6,852 bases of DNA, from NCBI GenBank assembly GCA_028723145.1, contig JAQYFM010000086.1, positions 1 to 6,852 on the forward strand, given 5' to 3'. How positions within the stretch are numbered: position 1 is the first letter of the stretch; each line of letters begins with the position of its first letter. This stretch comes from Spirochaetales bacterium (GTDB lineage Bacteria > Spirochaetota > Spirochaetia > Sphaerochaetales > Sphaerochaetaceae). Made by a program: the position numbers and the translations under genes. Positions 1-6,354 of the stretch are shown one piece after another. Under the pieces are notes generated by a model that had not been told where the DNA came from, did no database searches, and saw nothing but the letters and a program-made list of their open reading frames with translations.

Positions 1-408
1 GTAATCTCAGAAGCAGGATTTGTTGGTTACATGCAGGAACATGCAGCAATCTTGGCAAAGATTGGTATCTTCTTCCCATTCTTAGTATCTGCAATATTAA
101 AGTCTGCTCAAGGATCATCAACTGTAGCACTTACAACTACAGCTGGTATCATGGGAGCTATTACAGATAATGGTTCAATGATGAGTCTTCTTGGCCTAAA
201 TACTCCAATGGCAGGTGTTTTAACAGTAATGGCTATCGCAGCTGGTGCTATGACAGTATCACACGCAAATGACTCATACTTCTGGGTTGTAACTAAATTT
301 GGTCAAATCGAAACAACAGATGGTTATAAAACACAATCTGCAATGACAGGTATCATGGGTGTAGTTGGTATCATCTTTACTTGGATTTTATCATTATTCT
401 TAATTTAA
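1..408 (+). CDS. GntP-family permease, C-terminal fragment (5' end outside window)
   Basis: The reading frame is open from base 1 and ends at TAA 406-408, giving the last 135 residues of an integral membrane transporter. The GntP (gluconate:H+ symporter) family signature is visible: a Lys-Ser-Ala-Gln-Gly-Ser-Ser-Thr stretch at fragment residues 34-41, and Met-Thr-Val-Ser-His-Ala-Asn-Asp-Ser-Tyr-Phe-Trp at 84-95. Hydrophobic segments lie around 16-33, 69-87 and 115-135, and the protein ends in a hydrophobic helix, as in the family. Members import gluconate, related sugar acids or other small hydroxy acids such as glycerate; the substrate cannot be read from this part. A Met at base 31 is internal, not the start, because similarity to the family continues upstream. 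The gene is probably unrelated to the sugar locus that begins after base 985. Confidence 0.88.
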   Translation, partial: VISEAGFVGYMQEHAAILAKIGIFFPFLVSAILKSAQGSSTVALTTTAGIMGAITDNGSMMSLLGLNTPMAGVLTVMAIAAGAMTVSHANDSYFWVVTKFGQIETTDGYKTQSAMTGIMGVVGIIFTWILSLFLI

Positions 409-421
409 TTATTTATTCTTT

Positions 422-454
422 GCCTGTATCAGTATTATATTTGCTGATGCAGGC
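422..454 (+). terminator. Hairpin after the GntP gene, weak terminator candidate
   Basis: Arms 422-432 and 444-454 form an 11-bp stem with one G-U pair and an 11-nt loop, starting 14 bases after the GntP stop codon. The stem is GC-rich enough to be stable, but it is followed by an A-rich run (TAAAAATTTATT), not the U-tract of a classical intrinsic terminator. It could be a leaky terminator or a 3'-end stabiliser that lets some transcription continue into the HD-domain gene. Confidence 0.45.
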
Positions 455-466
455 TAAAAATTTATT

Positions 467-946
467 ATGAAAAATAACTTTTTCAAAATGAATTATTCTT
501 CTTATCGTTTATTGGCAAATTCTTGTGGCAATTTGCTTATAAGTGATAAATTAAGAAGAGAAAGACAGTTTCTCCAGCATGGTGTAATTAATGTCTTTCA
601 TCACTCCATTTCAGTTGCTCTCGTATCTATTTATATTTCCAAACTTTTTAATCTTAATGTCGACCAAACTTCCTTAATAAGAGGAGCACTCCTTCATGAC
701 TATTTTTTATATGATTGGCACCATAAGGATTGTAGCCATAGGTGGCATGGGTACACCCATGCAAAGCGTGCACTAGATAATGCAGAAAAGGATTTTTCTC
801 TAAACGATATAGAAAAAGATATTATTAGGAAGCATATGTTTCCTCTAAATATTACTCCTCCAAAATATAAGGAAAGTTATATCGTTTGTATCTCAGACAA
901 ACTTGTTGCAATACATGAAACTATATTTAAACGAATTATTTTATAG
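467..946 (+). CDS. HD-superfamily phosphohydrolase, small stand-alone domain
   Basis: A 159-residue soluble protein consisting of one HD domain. Candidate metal ligands are His46 (in Phe-His-His-Ser), the His77-Asp78 doublet in Leu-Leu-His-Asp-Tyr-Phe-Leu-Tyr-Asp-Trp, His98, His123 in Arg-Lys-His-Met-Phe-Pro-Leu, and Asp144 in Ser-Asp-Lys. The order H...HD...H...H...D and the Arg-Lys-His-Met-x-Pro-Leu segment match a family of about 160-residue HD proteins I recognise from Bacillota. Their substrate is not known to me; HD enzymes hydrolyse phosphate esters, often of nucleotides. No Shine-Dalgarno sequence precedes ATG 467, and none precedes the alternative ATG 488 (Met8), so the start is uncertain and translation may be weak. 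No clear promoter of its own is seen; it may be read through from the GntP gene. It converges on the GH13 gene and shows no obvious link to sugar uptake. Confidence 0.82.
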   Translation: MKNNFFKMNYSSYRLLANSCGNLLISDKLRRERQFLQHGVINVFHHSISVALVSIYISKLFNLNVDQTSLIRGALLHDYFLYDWHHKDCSHRWHGYTHAKRALDNAEKDFSLNDIEKDIIRKHMFPLNITPPKYKESYIVCISDKLVAIHETIFKRIIL

Positions 947-978
947 CTATCCTACCAATTGAGAATAGGATAGCTATA
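942..978. terminator. Bidirectional terminator hairpin between convergent genes
   Basis: Arms 942-954 and 966-978 are perfectly complementary over 13 bp around an 11-nt loop. The left arm contains the TAG stop of the HD-domain gene (944-946), and the right arm ends 6 bases beyond the stop codon (985-987) of the minus-strand GH13 gene. Flanking bases are A/T-rich on both sides (TGTTAATTATTCTT on +, AAAATAATT on -), but neither has a long uninterrupted T-run. Position and symmetry argue that one element ends both transcripts. Confidence 0.72.
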
Positions 979-984
979 TATGTG

Positions 985-2817
985 TTAATTATTCTTCACC
1001 AAATACATATATTCATATGCATCAAGAGTAAAACCAAGTCCAGGAGTCACTACTTTACCTGTGAATAAATCTTTATACTCACCAACAAAGTATTCAAATG
1101 ACACATTTTCTTTTCTATCTGCAAAGTTCATTACACAGAGCATATCTTTATCTTCAATTGAACGACGAATAGCAAAAACACTATCAGAATGAGAATACCA
1201 AGTTGTTACCTTAGCCTCTGCATCAAAGCACTTCTCATTTTTTCTAACTTCATCGAGCTTCAAGATACCATCAAAGATAGCGTTTTCATATCCATCTTCA
1301 CTTTCAGCAAGTTTTTCTCTATCCCATTTAAACTTAGAACGATGAAGGTTTCTGCTATCTAATGCACGACTTGGATCATTTAAATATGAATAGTCATTAA
1401 GCTGAGCAATTTCATCTCCTGATGAAAGCATTGGAAAACCTCTAAATGAGTAAAGTGCTGCATGCATTAACAAATCTCTTTTAATAGCTTTTTCTAATAG
1501 CTTATCATCGTCATAGTTTAGAGCATTCTCAATACCACAAAGGGAAGCAGTTGTTCCACATGAACGTGCATCTAAGCTTACTTCATCATAGTTATAAAGT
1601 TGTCCTCTACTGTATGATCCTTTAAAGGAGCCTTCAAAGAATTTGTATAAGAAGATTTTATGCTTTAGTGGGTCAATACCAATAGATCTTTCTTTATCTT
1701 CATCTAGCCCCCAACCAATATCATCATGACATCTTATGTAGTTTACAAAGTAGCAGTGCTCATCAAGATTAAGAATATCCTCTGCCATGTAGTTAAGTAA
1801 CTTTACATTTTGACTTGCAAGAGCTGACCAGAAGTTAACCATTAAGGAAACGTTGTAAAGTAAGTGGCATTCTGGAGCTTCTTTAGTTCCAAAATAAGCC
1901 TTTAACTCCTTTGGAGCCATTACAACTTCACCCTTTAATATTACACAAGGTGATACAATTTCGAGTACAAGACGCATTATTCTAACAATCTTATGTACCT
2001 CTGGAAGATTTCTTGAAGTAGTTCCAAGTTGTTTCCAAATGTAAGGTACAGCATCGAGTCTAAATACTTCAACACCAAGATTTGCAAGGTGTAAGGAGGC
2101 TTTTAACATCTCAATTAATACATCAGGATTTCTATAGTTTAAATCCCACTGATATGGATAAAATGAGGATAAAACCCACTTTTTCATCTTTTCAGACCAA
2201 ATGAAGTTTCCTGGAGCAGTTGCAGGGAATACTTCAGGAGTAGTCTTTTCGTACTCATCAGGAATGGTTCTATCACTAAAGCACATATAGTAATTTTGAT
2301 AGTATTCATCCCCTTCTTCTGCTCTTTTAGCCCACTCATGAGTAGATGCAGTATGGTTCATTACAAAGTCTAAACAAAGGCTAATACCATATTTTCTTAA
2401 CTCTCTTGTTAATGCTGCTAAATCTTCATTAGTGCCAAATCTTTTATCTACATTAAAAAAATCTTCAACAGCATAACCACCATCATTGTCCTTTAAAGGC
2501 ATTTGTAAAAGTGGCATTAAATGAAGGTATTTTAATGATAACTTTTGAAGATAATCGACCTTTGATTTCAAATCTTTTAATGAAGTTGAAAATAAATCAC
2601 TATACATTGTATAGCCTAACATATCGCTACGCTTATACCACATTGGGTCATCAAGACGTTTTTGATCAAGTGCTTTTAAATCTTCATCTCTTTTATAATA
2701 ATACTCTCTCATTATTAATAATAGTTTTTCAAGAGAAGTATCAGTACCATATAAATCAATTAATAGTCTTCTTAATTCATCTATTCTACAATTTAATCTA
2801 GATTGAAAGTCAGACAT
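985..2817 (-). CDS. GH13 subfamily 4 enzyme: amylosucrase or sucrose hydrolase
   Basis: A 610-residue cytoplasmic enzyme without signal peptide, slightly shorter than typical amylosucrases (about 630-650). It cleaves sucrose by a retaining mechanism, releasing fructose and passing glucose to an alpha-1,4-glucan or to water. An alpha-helical N-terminal region (about 1-60) precedes the TIM barrel. Aligned from memory with Neisseria polysaccharea amylosucrase, these are conserved: Asp112 and Tyr115 (Asp-Gly-Gly-Tyr), His155 (Asn-His-Thr), Phe219, Arg253, nucleophile Asp255 (Arg-Leu-Asp-Ala-Val), acid/base Glu297 (Lys-Gly-Glu), His364-Asp365-Asp366, Arg418, and Arg489, which pairs with Asp112 to close the glucose pocket. 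The inserted B'-like region (about 367-445) and a C-terminal beta domain (about 535-610) are present. ATG 2817 is chosen for the GGAGG six bases upstream. The gene is divergent from the sugar importer and shares its control region. Polymerase and hydrolase members cannot be separated by sequence alone. Confidence 0.92.
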   Translation of the reverse strand: MSDFQSRLNCRIDELRRLLIDLYGTDTSLEKLLLIMREYYYKRDEDLKALDQKRLDDPMWYKRSDMLGYTMYSDLFSTSLKDLKSKVDYLQKLSLKYLHLMPLLQMPLKDNDGGYAVEDFFNVDKRFGTNEDLAALTRELRKYGISLCLDFVMNHTASTHEWAKRAEEGDEYYQNYYMCFSDRTIPDEYEKTTPEVFPATAPGNFIWSEKMKKWVLSSFYPYQWDLNYRNPDVLIEMLKASLHLANLGVEVFRLDAVPYIWKQLGTTSRNLPEVHKIVRIMRLVLEIVSPCVILKGEVVMAPKELKAYFGTKEAPECHLLYNVSLMVNFWSALASQNVKLLNYMAEDILNLDEHCYFVNYIRCHDDIGWGLDEDKERSIGIDPLKHKIFLYKFFEGSFKGSYSRGQLYNYDEVSLDARSCGTTASLCGIENALNYDDDKLLEKAIKRDLLMHAALYSFRGFPMLSSGDEIAQLNDYSYLNDPSRALDSRNLHRSKFKWDREKLAESEDGYENAIFDGILKLDEVRKNEKCFDAEAKVTTWYSHSDSVFAIRRSIEDKDMLCVMNFADRKENVSFEYFVGEYKDLFTGKVVTPGLGFTLDAYEYMYLVKNN

Positions 2818-2833
2818 TAAAATCCTCCATTAT

Positions 2834-2862
2834 TAAACGGTTGTTATATTAATCGCTTAACA
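2834..2862. promoter_or_regulatory. Weak operator-like sites in the GH13 gene leader
   Basis: TAAACGGTTG at 2834-2843 matches the strong palindrome at 2947-2956 in 8 of 10 positions and is centred on CG, about 113 bp away (close to 11 helical turns). A second CG-centred imperfect palindrome, TTAATCGCTTAA, lies at 2849-2860, 16 bp from the first. Both fall between the likely minus-strand promoter and the GH13 start codon, where a LacI-family repressor could block transcription or form a loop with the stronger site. This is inference from sequence resemblance only. Confidence 0.35.
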
Positions 2863-2864
2863 TA

Positions 2865-2893
2865 TTATTATCTAATATTTCTAGGTAAATCAA
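2865..2893 (-). promoter_or_regulatory. Candidate promoter for the GH13 gene
   Basis: Read on the minus strand, TTGATT (2888-2893) could be a -35 box. A TAATAA (2865-2870) follows at 17-bp spacing, or a better-matching GATAAT (2867-2872) at a short 15-bp spacing. The resulting leader would be about 40 bases and contain the weak operator-like sites and the GGAGG ribosome binding site. The region is very AT-rich, so chance matches are likely. Confidence 0.35.
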
Positions 2894-2941
2894 CATAAAT
2901 TTTGCTCATTTTTCAATAGTTTAAAAAAATGTGAAAATTTT

Positions 2942-2961
2942 TATAACAAACGTTTGACATA
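2942..2961. promoter_or_regulatory. LacI/GalR-family operator
   Basis: The 10-bp core CAAACGTTTG (2947-2956) is a perfect palindrome centred on CG, the hallmark of LacI-family operators. Dyad symmetry continues in the flanks (TAT at 2942-2944 against ATA at 2959-2961), with only two mismatched pairs between. Its right half overlaps the -35 box of the importer promoter, so a bound repressor would exclude RNA polymerase. It does not fit a catabolite-repression (cre) consensus well. The cognate regulator gene is not in the window. Confidence 0.7.
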
Positions 2962-2982
2962 TAGAAAAACCTATAGTAAGCT
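2954..2982 (+). promoter_or_regulatory. Importer operon promoter (TTGACA)
   Basis: A perfect -35 hexamer TTGACA lies at 2954-2959. At 17-bp spacing the -10 position is TAAGCT (2977-2982), which keeps the most important first, second and last bases. A better-looking TATAGT at 2972-2977 is only 12 bp from the -35 and so is unlikely to be used with it. The start codon of the binding-protein gene is about 31 bases further on, a sensible leader length. Confidence 0.55.
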
Positions 2983-3013
2983 AGTTTTGTAAACAAAGAA
3001 AAAGGAGAGACAA

Positions 3014-4318
3014 ATGAAAAGGTCCATTAAAGTATTTACCGTTGTTCTTGCAGTACTCTTAGTACTCTGCAGTTGTTCAAAGAAAGGCGAAACAACAGAA
3101 ACTACTAAATCAACAAGCACTGCAAAGGTTTCAATTACACTCTTAAACTCAAAGGGTGAAATTCAAACAGGTCTTGAGAAGATTGCTTCTCAGTTCGAGA
3201 AAGATAAGGGTATACACGTAGAAGTAATTGCATGTGGTGCTGGTGAAGTTCCTTATACAAAAATCACAACAATGTATAATTCAGGTAATGCTCCAACCCT
3301 CGCTATCTTAGACCCAACAGATATCGTAGGACTTGCTAAAGAATATGCACTTGAATTAACAAATGAAAAATGGGTAACAGAGACAGATGCTCTTAATTTA
3401 ACAGTTGATGGAAAGATTTACTCATTCCCATTCTGTGTTGAAGGTAGAGGTATTATCTATAACAAGAGTGCAATTGAAAATATTTTAGGTAGAAGTTTTG
3501 ATCCAAAATCAATCAATAATTATTCTTCATTCAAGGCAATTCTTGAAGAGCTCAGAAGTAAGGGCATGGAAAACCCAGTATTCCTCGCAAAAGAAGACTG
3601 GTCACTTGGTGCTCACCAGCTCGGATATATCTACGATGCTTATGATGGCACAACAGCTGGTTCAGAAGTAATTATCAACGACCTTAAGAGTGGAAAAAAC
3701 CCTCTCCAGATCGATCGTTTTAACCAATTTGTTGATACAATCGACTTAATGTTAGAGTACAACTTCTCAAAGGCAGATCCACTTGGAGCTGACTACGACC
3801 AAGGTGCTCTCGAGCTTGCTTGTGGTAACGTTGCATTCTGGCCTAATGGTTGTTGGGCATGGCCTAACTTAGTTGAAGGTGGCGCAGATGCAAATGGTGA
3901 ATTTGGCTTTATCTCATTCGTTTTAGGTGATAATCCAAATGACTTTGCTAATACATCAATTCAGGCATCAGCTTCTAAGCAGATCATGATCGACCGCATC
4001 CAGGCATCAGCAGAGCAGCAGGAAGCAGCAAAAGAGTTCATCAACTACTTAGTATTTGATACAACAGGTCAGAAGATGTTTGTTGAAGAGACAGCATTAA
4101 TCCCAGCTGCTAAAAACAATCCTAACCAGCCTCTCGACCCACTCGGAAAGGACATTGCAGAACGCACAGCAAGTGGCAAGCTTTACACATCATGCTTCAT
4201 TGCTCCATCAGATCACTGGTCAGTAATGGGTGCTGCTATGCAGAAGTACATTGCAGGTATGTCAGATAAAAAAGAACTTGCATCAACTCTTTCACAGTAT
4301 TGGAAAGCTCAAAACTAA
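3014..4318 (+). CDS. ABC sugar transporter solute-binding lipoprotein (CUT1 type)
   Basis: A 434-residue secreted lipoprotein that captures sugar outside the membrane and delivers it to the two permeases encoded next. Residues 1-20 form a lipoprotein signal (Lys-Arg, then a hydrophobic core) with Leu-Cys-Ser before the acylated Cys21. A Lys/Thr/Ser-rich tether covers about 22-37. The mature part has the periplasmic-binding-protein fold of the MalE-like extracellular family 1: Val-Asp-Gly-Lys-Ile-Tyr-Ser-Phe-Pro-Phe at 131-140, Gly-Ile-Ile-Tyr-Asn-Lys at 146-151, and the aromatic-rich Phe-Trp-Pro-Asn-Gly-Cys-Trp-Ala-Trp at 275-283, a likely sugar-stacking site. AAGGAG (3002-3007) lies six bases before the ATG. 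Neighbouring GH32 and GH13_4 genes suggest sucrose or short fructans as ligand; the sequence does not prove it. It is the first gene of the operon, under the LacI-type operator. Confidence 0.92.
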   Translation: MKRSIKVFTVVLAVLLVLCSCSKKGETTETTKSTSTAKVSITLLNSKGEIQTGLEKIASQFEKDKGIHVEVIACGAGEVPYTKITTMYNSGNAPTLAILDPTDIVGLAKEYALELTNEKWVTETDALNLTVDGKIYSFPFCVEGRGIIYNKSAIENILGRSFDPKSINNYSSFKAILEELRSKGMENPVFLAKEDWSLGAHQLGYIYDAYDGTTAGSEVIINDLKSGKNPLQIDRFNQFVDTIDLMLEYNFSKADPLGADYDQGALELACGNVAFWPNGCWAWPNLVEGGADANGEFGFISFVLGDNPNDFANTSIQASASKQIMIDRIQASAEQQEAAKEFINYLVFDTTGQKMFVEETALIPAAKNNPNQPLDPLGKDIAERTASGKLYTSCFIAPSDHWSVMGAAMQKYIAGMSDKKELASTLSQYWKAQN

Positions 4319-4329
4319 TATTACAACAT

Positions 4330-4353
4330 CCTCTAGGCACTAATGCCTAGAGG
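4330..4353 (+). promoter_or_regulatory. Intercistronic hairpin between binding-protein and permease genes
   Basis: Arms 4330-4339 and 4344-4353 form a perfect 10-bp stem capped by a 4-nt CTAA loop, 12 bases after the binding-protein stop codon. No U-tract follows, so it is not a normal terminator. The 3' arm takes up the first two G residues of the AGGGAGG ribosome binding site (4351-4357) of the next gene, leaving GAGG free seven bases before ATG 4365. Such hairpins commonly protect the upstream message and lower permease output, giving more binding protein than membrane subunits. Confidence 0.7.
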
Positions 4354-4364
4354 GAGGTTTAAAA

Positions 4365-5243
4365 ATGAAAAAATCAACAATTCAAGATATTAAAGCAGGT
4401 GCAATGTTCGCACTTCCGGGATTGATTGTTTTCTTTTTAGTTGTAATCATCCCATTCATTTATGGTTTTTATCTCACATTCACAGACTGGAATGGTGTTA
4501 GCCAAGTTAAATCACTTGTTGGCTTCAAAAACTATGTAGATACATTTAAAGATGTAGAATTCTGGTCCTCAATGTGGCTTACATTAAAATATGTAGCAAT
4601 TTCTGTACTACTTGTTAATATAGTCGCTTTTGGTCTTGCATACTTACTTTCAAATGGTATAAAGGGGCAAAACTTCTTTAGAGCAGGTTTTTTTACTCCC
4701 AACTTGATTGGTGGTGTTGTACTTGGTTTTATTTGGAAATTCATCTTCTCTAACGTTTTTACAGCAATTGGAAAATCTGTTGGAGTTGATTGGCTTTCAA
4801 AATCAATGCTTAGTGCACCTAATACAGCATACTTTGCCTTAATCCTTGTAACAGTATGGCAGCTTGCAGGTTATATGATGCTCATCTACATTGCAGGCTT
4901 TACAGGTCTTAGCCACGATGTTCTTGAAGCAGCTTCAATCGATGGTGCAACCGGCTGGAGAAGAATGAGATCAATTATTCTTCCATTAATGGTTCCATCA
5001 TTTGTAATTTGTATCTTCTTAACACTTTCAAGAACCTTCATGGTTTATGATCTTAACCTCACACTTACTAAGGGTGGTCCATACGCATCAACAAGACTTG
5101 TAGCAATGCATGTATATGAAAAAGCATTTACAGCTCGTAACTACGGTGTTGGTCAAGCAGAAGCACTCTTCCTATTTATCGTTGTAGCATTAATTTCAGG
5201 TGTACAGGTTTGGATGGGAAGAAAGAAGGAGGTAGCAGCATGA
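4365..5243 (+). CDS. ABC sugar transporter permease, MalF type
   Basis: A 292-residue inner-membrane subunit forming half of the importer channel. About six membrane segments are visible (near 14-34, 74-98, 108-130, 155-178, 211-231 and 265-284). The EAA loop that docks the ATPase begins at Glu188-Ala189-Ala190 and continues with Ile-Asp-Gly-Ala-Thr (192-196) and Leu-Pro-Leu further on, as in CUT1 permeases. The N-terminal Pro-Gly-Leu and the Asp-Trp-Asn-Gly after the first helix are typical of short MalF/UgpA-like proteins without the long periplasmic loop of E. coli MalF. The ribosome binding site partly lies in the preceding hairpin. The stop codon overlaps the next gene's start (ATGA), pointing to translational coupling. 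Confidence 0.93.
   Translation: MKKSTIQDIKAGAMFALPGLIVFFLVVIIPFIYGFYLTFTDWNGVSQVKSLVGFKNYVDTFKDVEFWSSMWLTLKYVAISVLLVNIVAFGLAYLLSNGIKGQNFFRAGFFTPNLIGGVVLGFIWKFIFSNVFTAIGKSVGVDWLSKSMLSAPNTAYFALILVTVWQLAGYMMLIYIAGFTGLSHDVLEAASIDGATGWRRMRSIILPLMVPSFVICIFLTLSRTFMVYDLNLTLTKGGPYASTRLVAMHVYEKAFTARNYGVGQAEALFLFIVVALISGVQVWMGRKKEVAA
5226..5232 (+). promoter_or_regulatory. Ribosome binding site that fixes the MalG-type permease start
   Basis: AAGGAGG lies inside the last codons of the upstream permease gene, seven bases before ATG 5240. An in-frame ATG at 5210 would add ten residues (charged and glycine-rich) but has no ribosome binding site and a 34-base overlap, so 5240 is the better start. Confidence 0.8.
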
Positions 5244-6097
5244 AGCAGAAAAAGGTTGGCGGAACAAAGAAAATTATTATTGACGTTGTACTCTTTGCAG
5301 TTGTAGTAATCTTATTTGCCCTTTTCATGGTACCTTTCTTGATGACAATTCTTAACTCATTTAAGGTTAAGATGGATATCTTAAGAAATCCTCTTTCACT
5401 TTCACCTTCTAAAGGCTTTTCACTAAACAACTACATAGATGCATTTAAGAAGATGAATTATCTCACTGCTTTTATGAACAGTGTTATTGTAACAGGCTTT
5501 TCAACTGTATTCGTTACAATTTTATCTGCTATGTGTGCTTACTACTATGTTAGACACGATAACAAGTTCTCAAAGATTTGTTCATCATTAATGTCAGCTT
5601 CTATGATCATCCCATTCCAAGCCATCATGATTCCTCTCGTATATATTTACGGTGCTAAGATGGGAATGTTAAACCATAGAGCAACACTTATTTTCATGCA
5701 CACAGGCTTTGCAATGTCTATGTCAGTATTTATCTTCCAGGGCTTTATCAAGTCAAATGTACCACTTGCTCTTGAAGAGGCTGCTAAGATCGATGGTTGT
5801 GGAAGATACAGAACATTCTTCCAAATTGTATTTCCTCTCCTTGGACCTACTACAGCAACCTTAATTATTCTAAATGTACTTGCATTCTGGAACGACTACC
5901 TACTTCCTAGCTTAGTACTCGGTGTTAAAGCAATTAAGACACTTCCTCTCTCAACTTATGAGTTCTACGGAACATTCAGTGCAGACTATGGTCTTATCAT
6001 GGCAGCTTTAATTTTAACAGTACTTCCTATTCTAGTTATCTACCTCGTTCTTCAGAAGGCTATCATTTCAGGAGTTGTTGCAGGTGCTGTAAAGTAA
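5240..6097 (+). CDS. ABC sugar transporter permease, MalG type
   Basis: A 285-residue inner-membrane partner of the preceding permease. It starts with a Lys-rich tail and a first helix (about 11-38), followed by Asn-Ser-Phe-Lys (39-42), a common feature just after helix 1 in this family. Further helices lie near 81-103, 115-138, 149-169, 201-219 and 252-274. The ATPase-docking EAA motif is Glu-Glu-Ala-Ala-Lys-Ile-Asp-Gly at 179-186 with Phe-Pro-Leu at 198-200. The family-typical C-terminus (Gly-Val-Val-Ala-Gly-Ala-Val-Lys) is complete. The ATG overlaps the stop of the upstream gene by two bases. No ATPase gene follows, which is usual for CUT1 systems energised by a shared MsmX/MsmK-like ATPase. 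The next gene starts 19 bases after the stop. Confidence 0.94.
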   Translation: MKQKKVGGTKKIIIDVVLFAVVVILFALFMVPFLMTILNSFKVKMDILRNPLSLSPSKGFSLNNYIDAFKKMNYLTAFMNSVIVTGFSTVFVTILSAMCAYYYVRHDNKFSKICSSLMSASMIIPFQAIMIPLVYIYGAKMGMLNHRATLIFMHTGFAMSMSVFIFQGFIKSNVPLALEEAAKIDGCGRYRTFFQIVFPLLGPTTATLIILNVLAFWNDYLLPSLVLGVKAIKTLPLSTYEFYGTFSADYGLIMAALILTVLPILVIYLVLQKAIISGVVAGAVK

Positions 6098-6116
6098 AAA
6101 TTTTTGGAGGCAGAAT

Positions 6117-6344
6117 ATGTATATTAATAATGACGCTAAATATATCAGAATCCCTAAAAGCTCAAATAGTATTAGCTCTAGACTATTTATATATATCGAA
6201 GGAGTACTTGAAAAGGTTTTCTTTATTACTCCTGGAAATGATAAGGGATATACTTACTACCCTTTATATAAAAAAGGTAATAAGCCAATAATAATTGAGG
6301 CAAGTGATGAAGGCTTGCTCGATGAGCTTGCAATAATTGTTTGA
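6117..6344 (+). CDS. Small protein resembling a GH32-associated N-terminal beta domain
   Basis: A 75-residue protein with no signal peptide or membrane segment. A strong TGGAGG (6105-6110), six bases before the ATG, argues that it is truly translated. Alternating hydrophobic residues suggest a small beta-sandwich. Lys-Tyr-Ile-Arg-Ile-Pro (8-13), a mid-protein Tyr-Thr-Tyr-Tyr and Ile-Ile-Ile-Glu-Ala-Ser-Asp-Glu (58-65) recur at nearly the same spacing in residues 10-68 of the GH32 protein encoded 10 bases downstream. They also resemble the domain I remember at the N-terminus of many bacterial GH32 enzymes (Pfam DUF4980-like; from memory). It may be a stand-alone accessory domain working with the enzyme, or a remnant of a duplicated GH32 gene. 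No catalytic motif is present, and no function can be assigned. Confidence 0.72.
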   Translation: MYINNDAKYIRIPKSSNSISSRLFIYIEGVLEKVFFITPGNDKGYTYYPLYKKGNKPIIIEASDEGLLDELAIIV

Positions 6345-6354
6345 TGGAGAAAGT

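Noticed and set aside
2511..2801. 96-codon plus-strand frame opposite the GH13 gene
   Set aside because: It is fully antisense to a well-supported enzyme gene, has no family resemblance, and looks like a low-complexity Leu/Tyr/Ile-rich shadow.
2942..2961. Catabolite-repression element (cre) as an explanation of the palindrome
   Set aside because: The outer positions do not fit the TGWAANCGNTNWCA pattern, while the perfect CG-centred core over the -35 box suits a local LacI-family repressor better.
4532..4744. 70-codon minus-strand frame inside the MalF-type permease gene
   Set aside because: It is antisense to a clear permease; the composition reflects the complementary strand and no recognisable motif is present.
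5210..5239. Longer start for the MalG-type permease
   Set aside because: It has no ribosome binding site, adds a charged, glycine-rich extension before the usual N-terminus, and conflicts with the AAGGAGG that serves ATG 5240.
5176..5430. 84-codon minus-strand frame across the permease junction
   Set aside because: It spans the translationally coupled junction of two real genes on the other strand and shows no motif of its own.
6096..6105. AAAAATTTTT palindrome after the MalG-type permease stop
   Set aside because: A 10-base A/T run cannot form a stable hairpin without a loop, and it merges directly into the next gene's ribosome binding site, so it is not a terminator.
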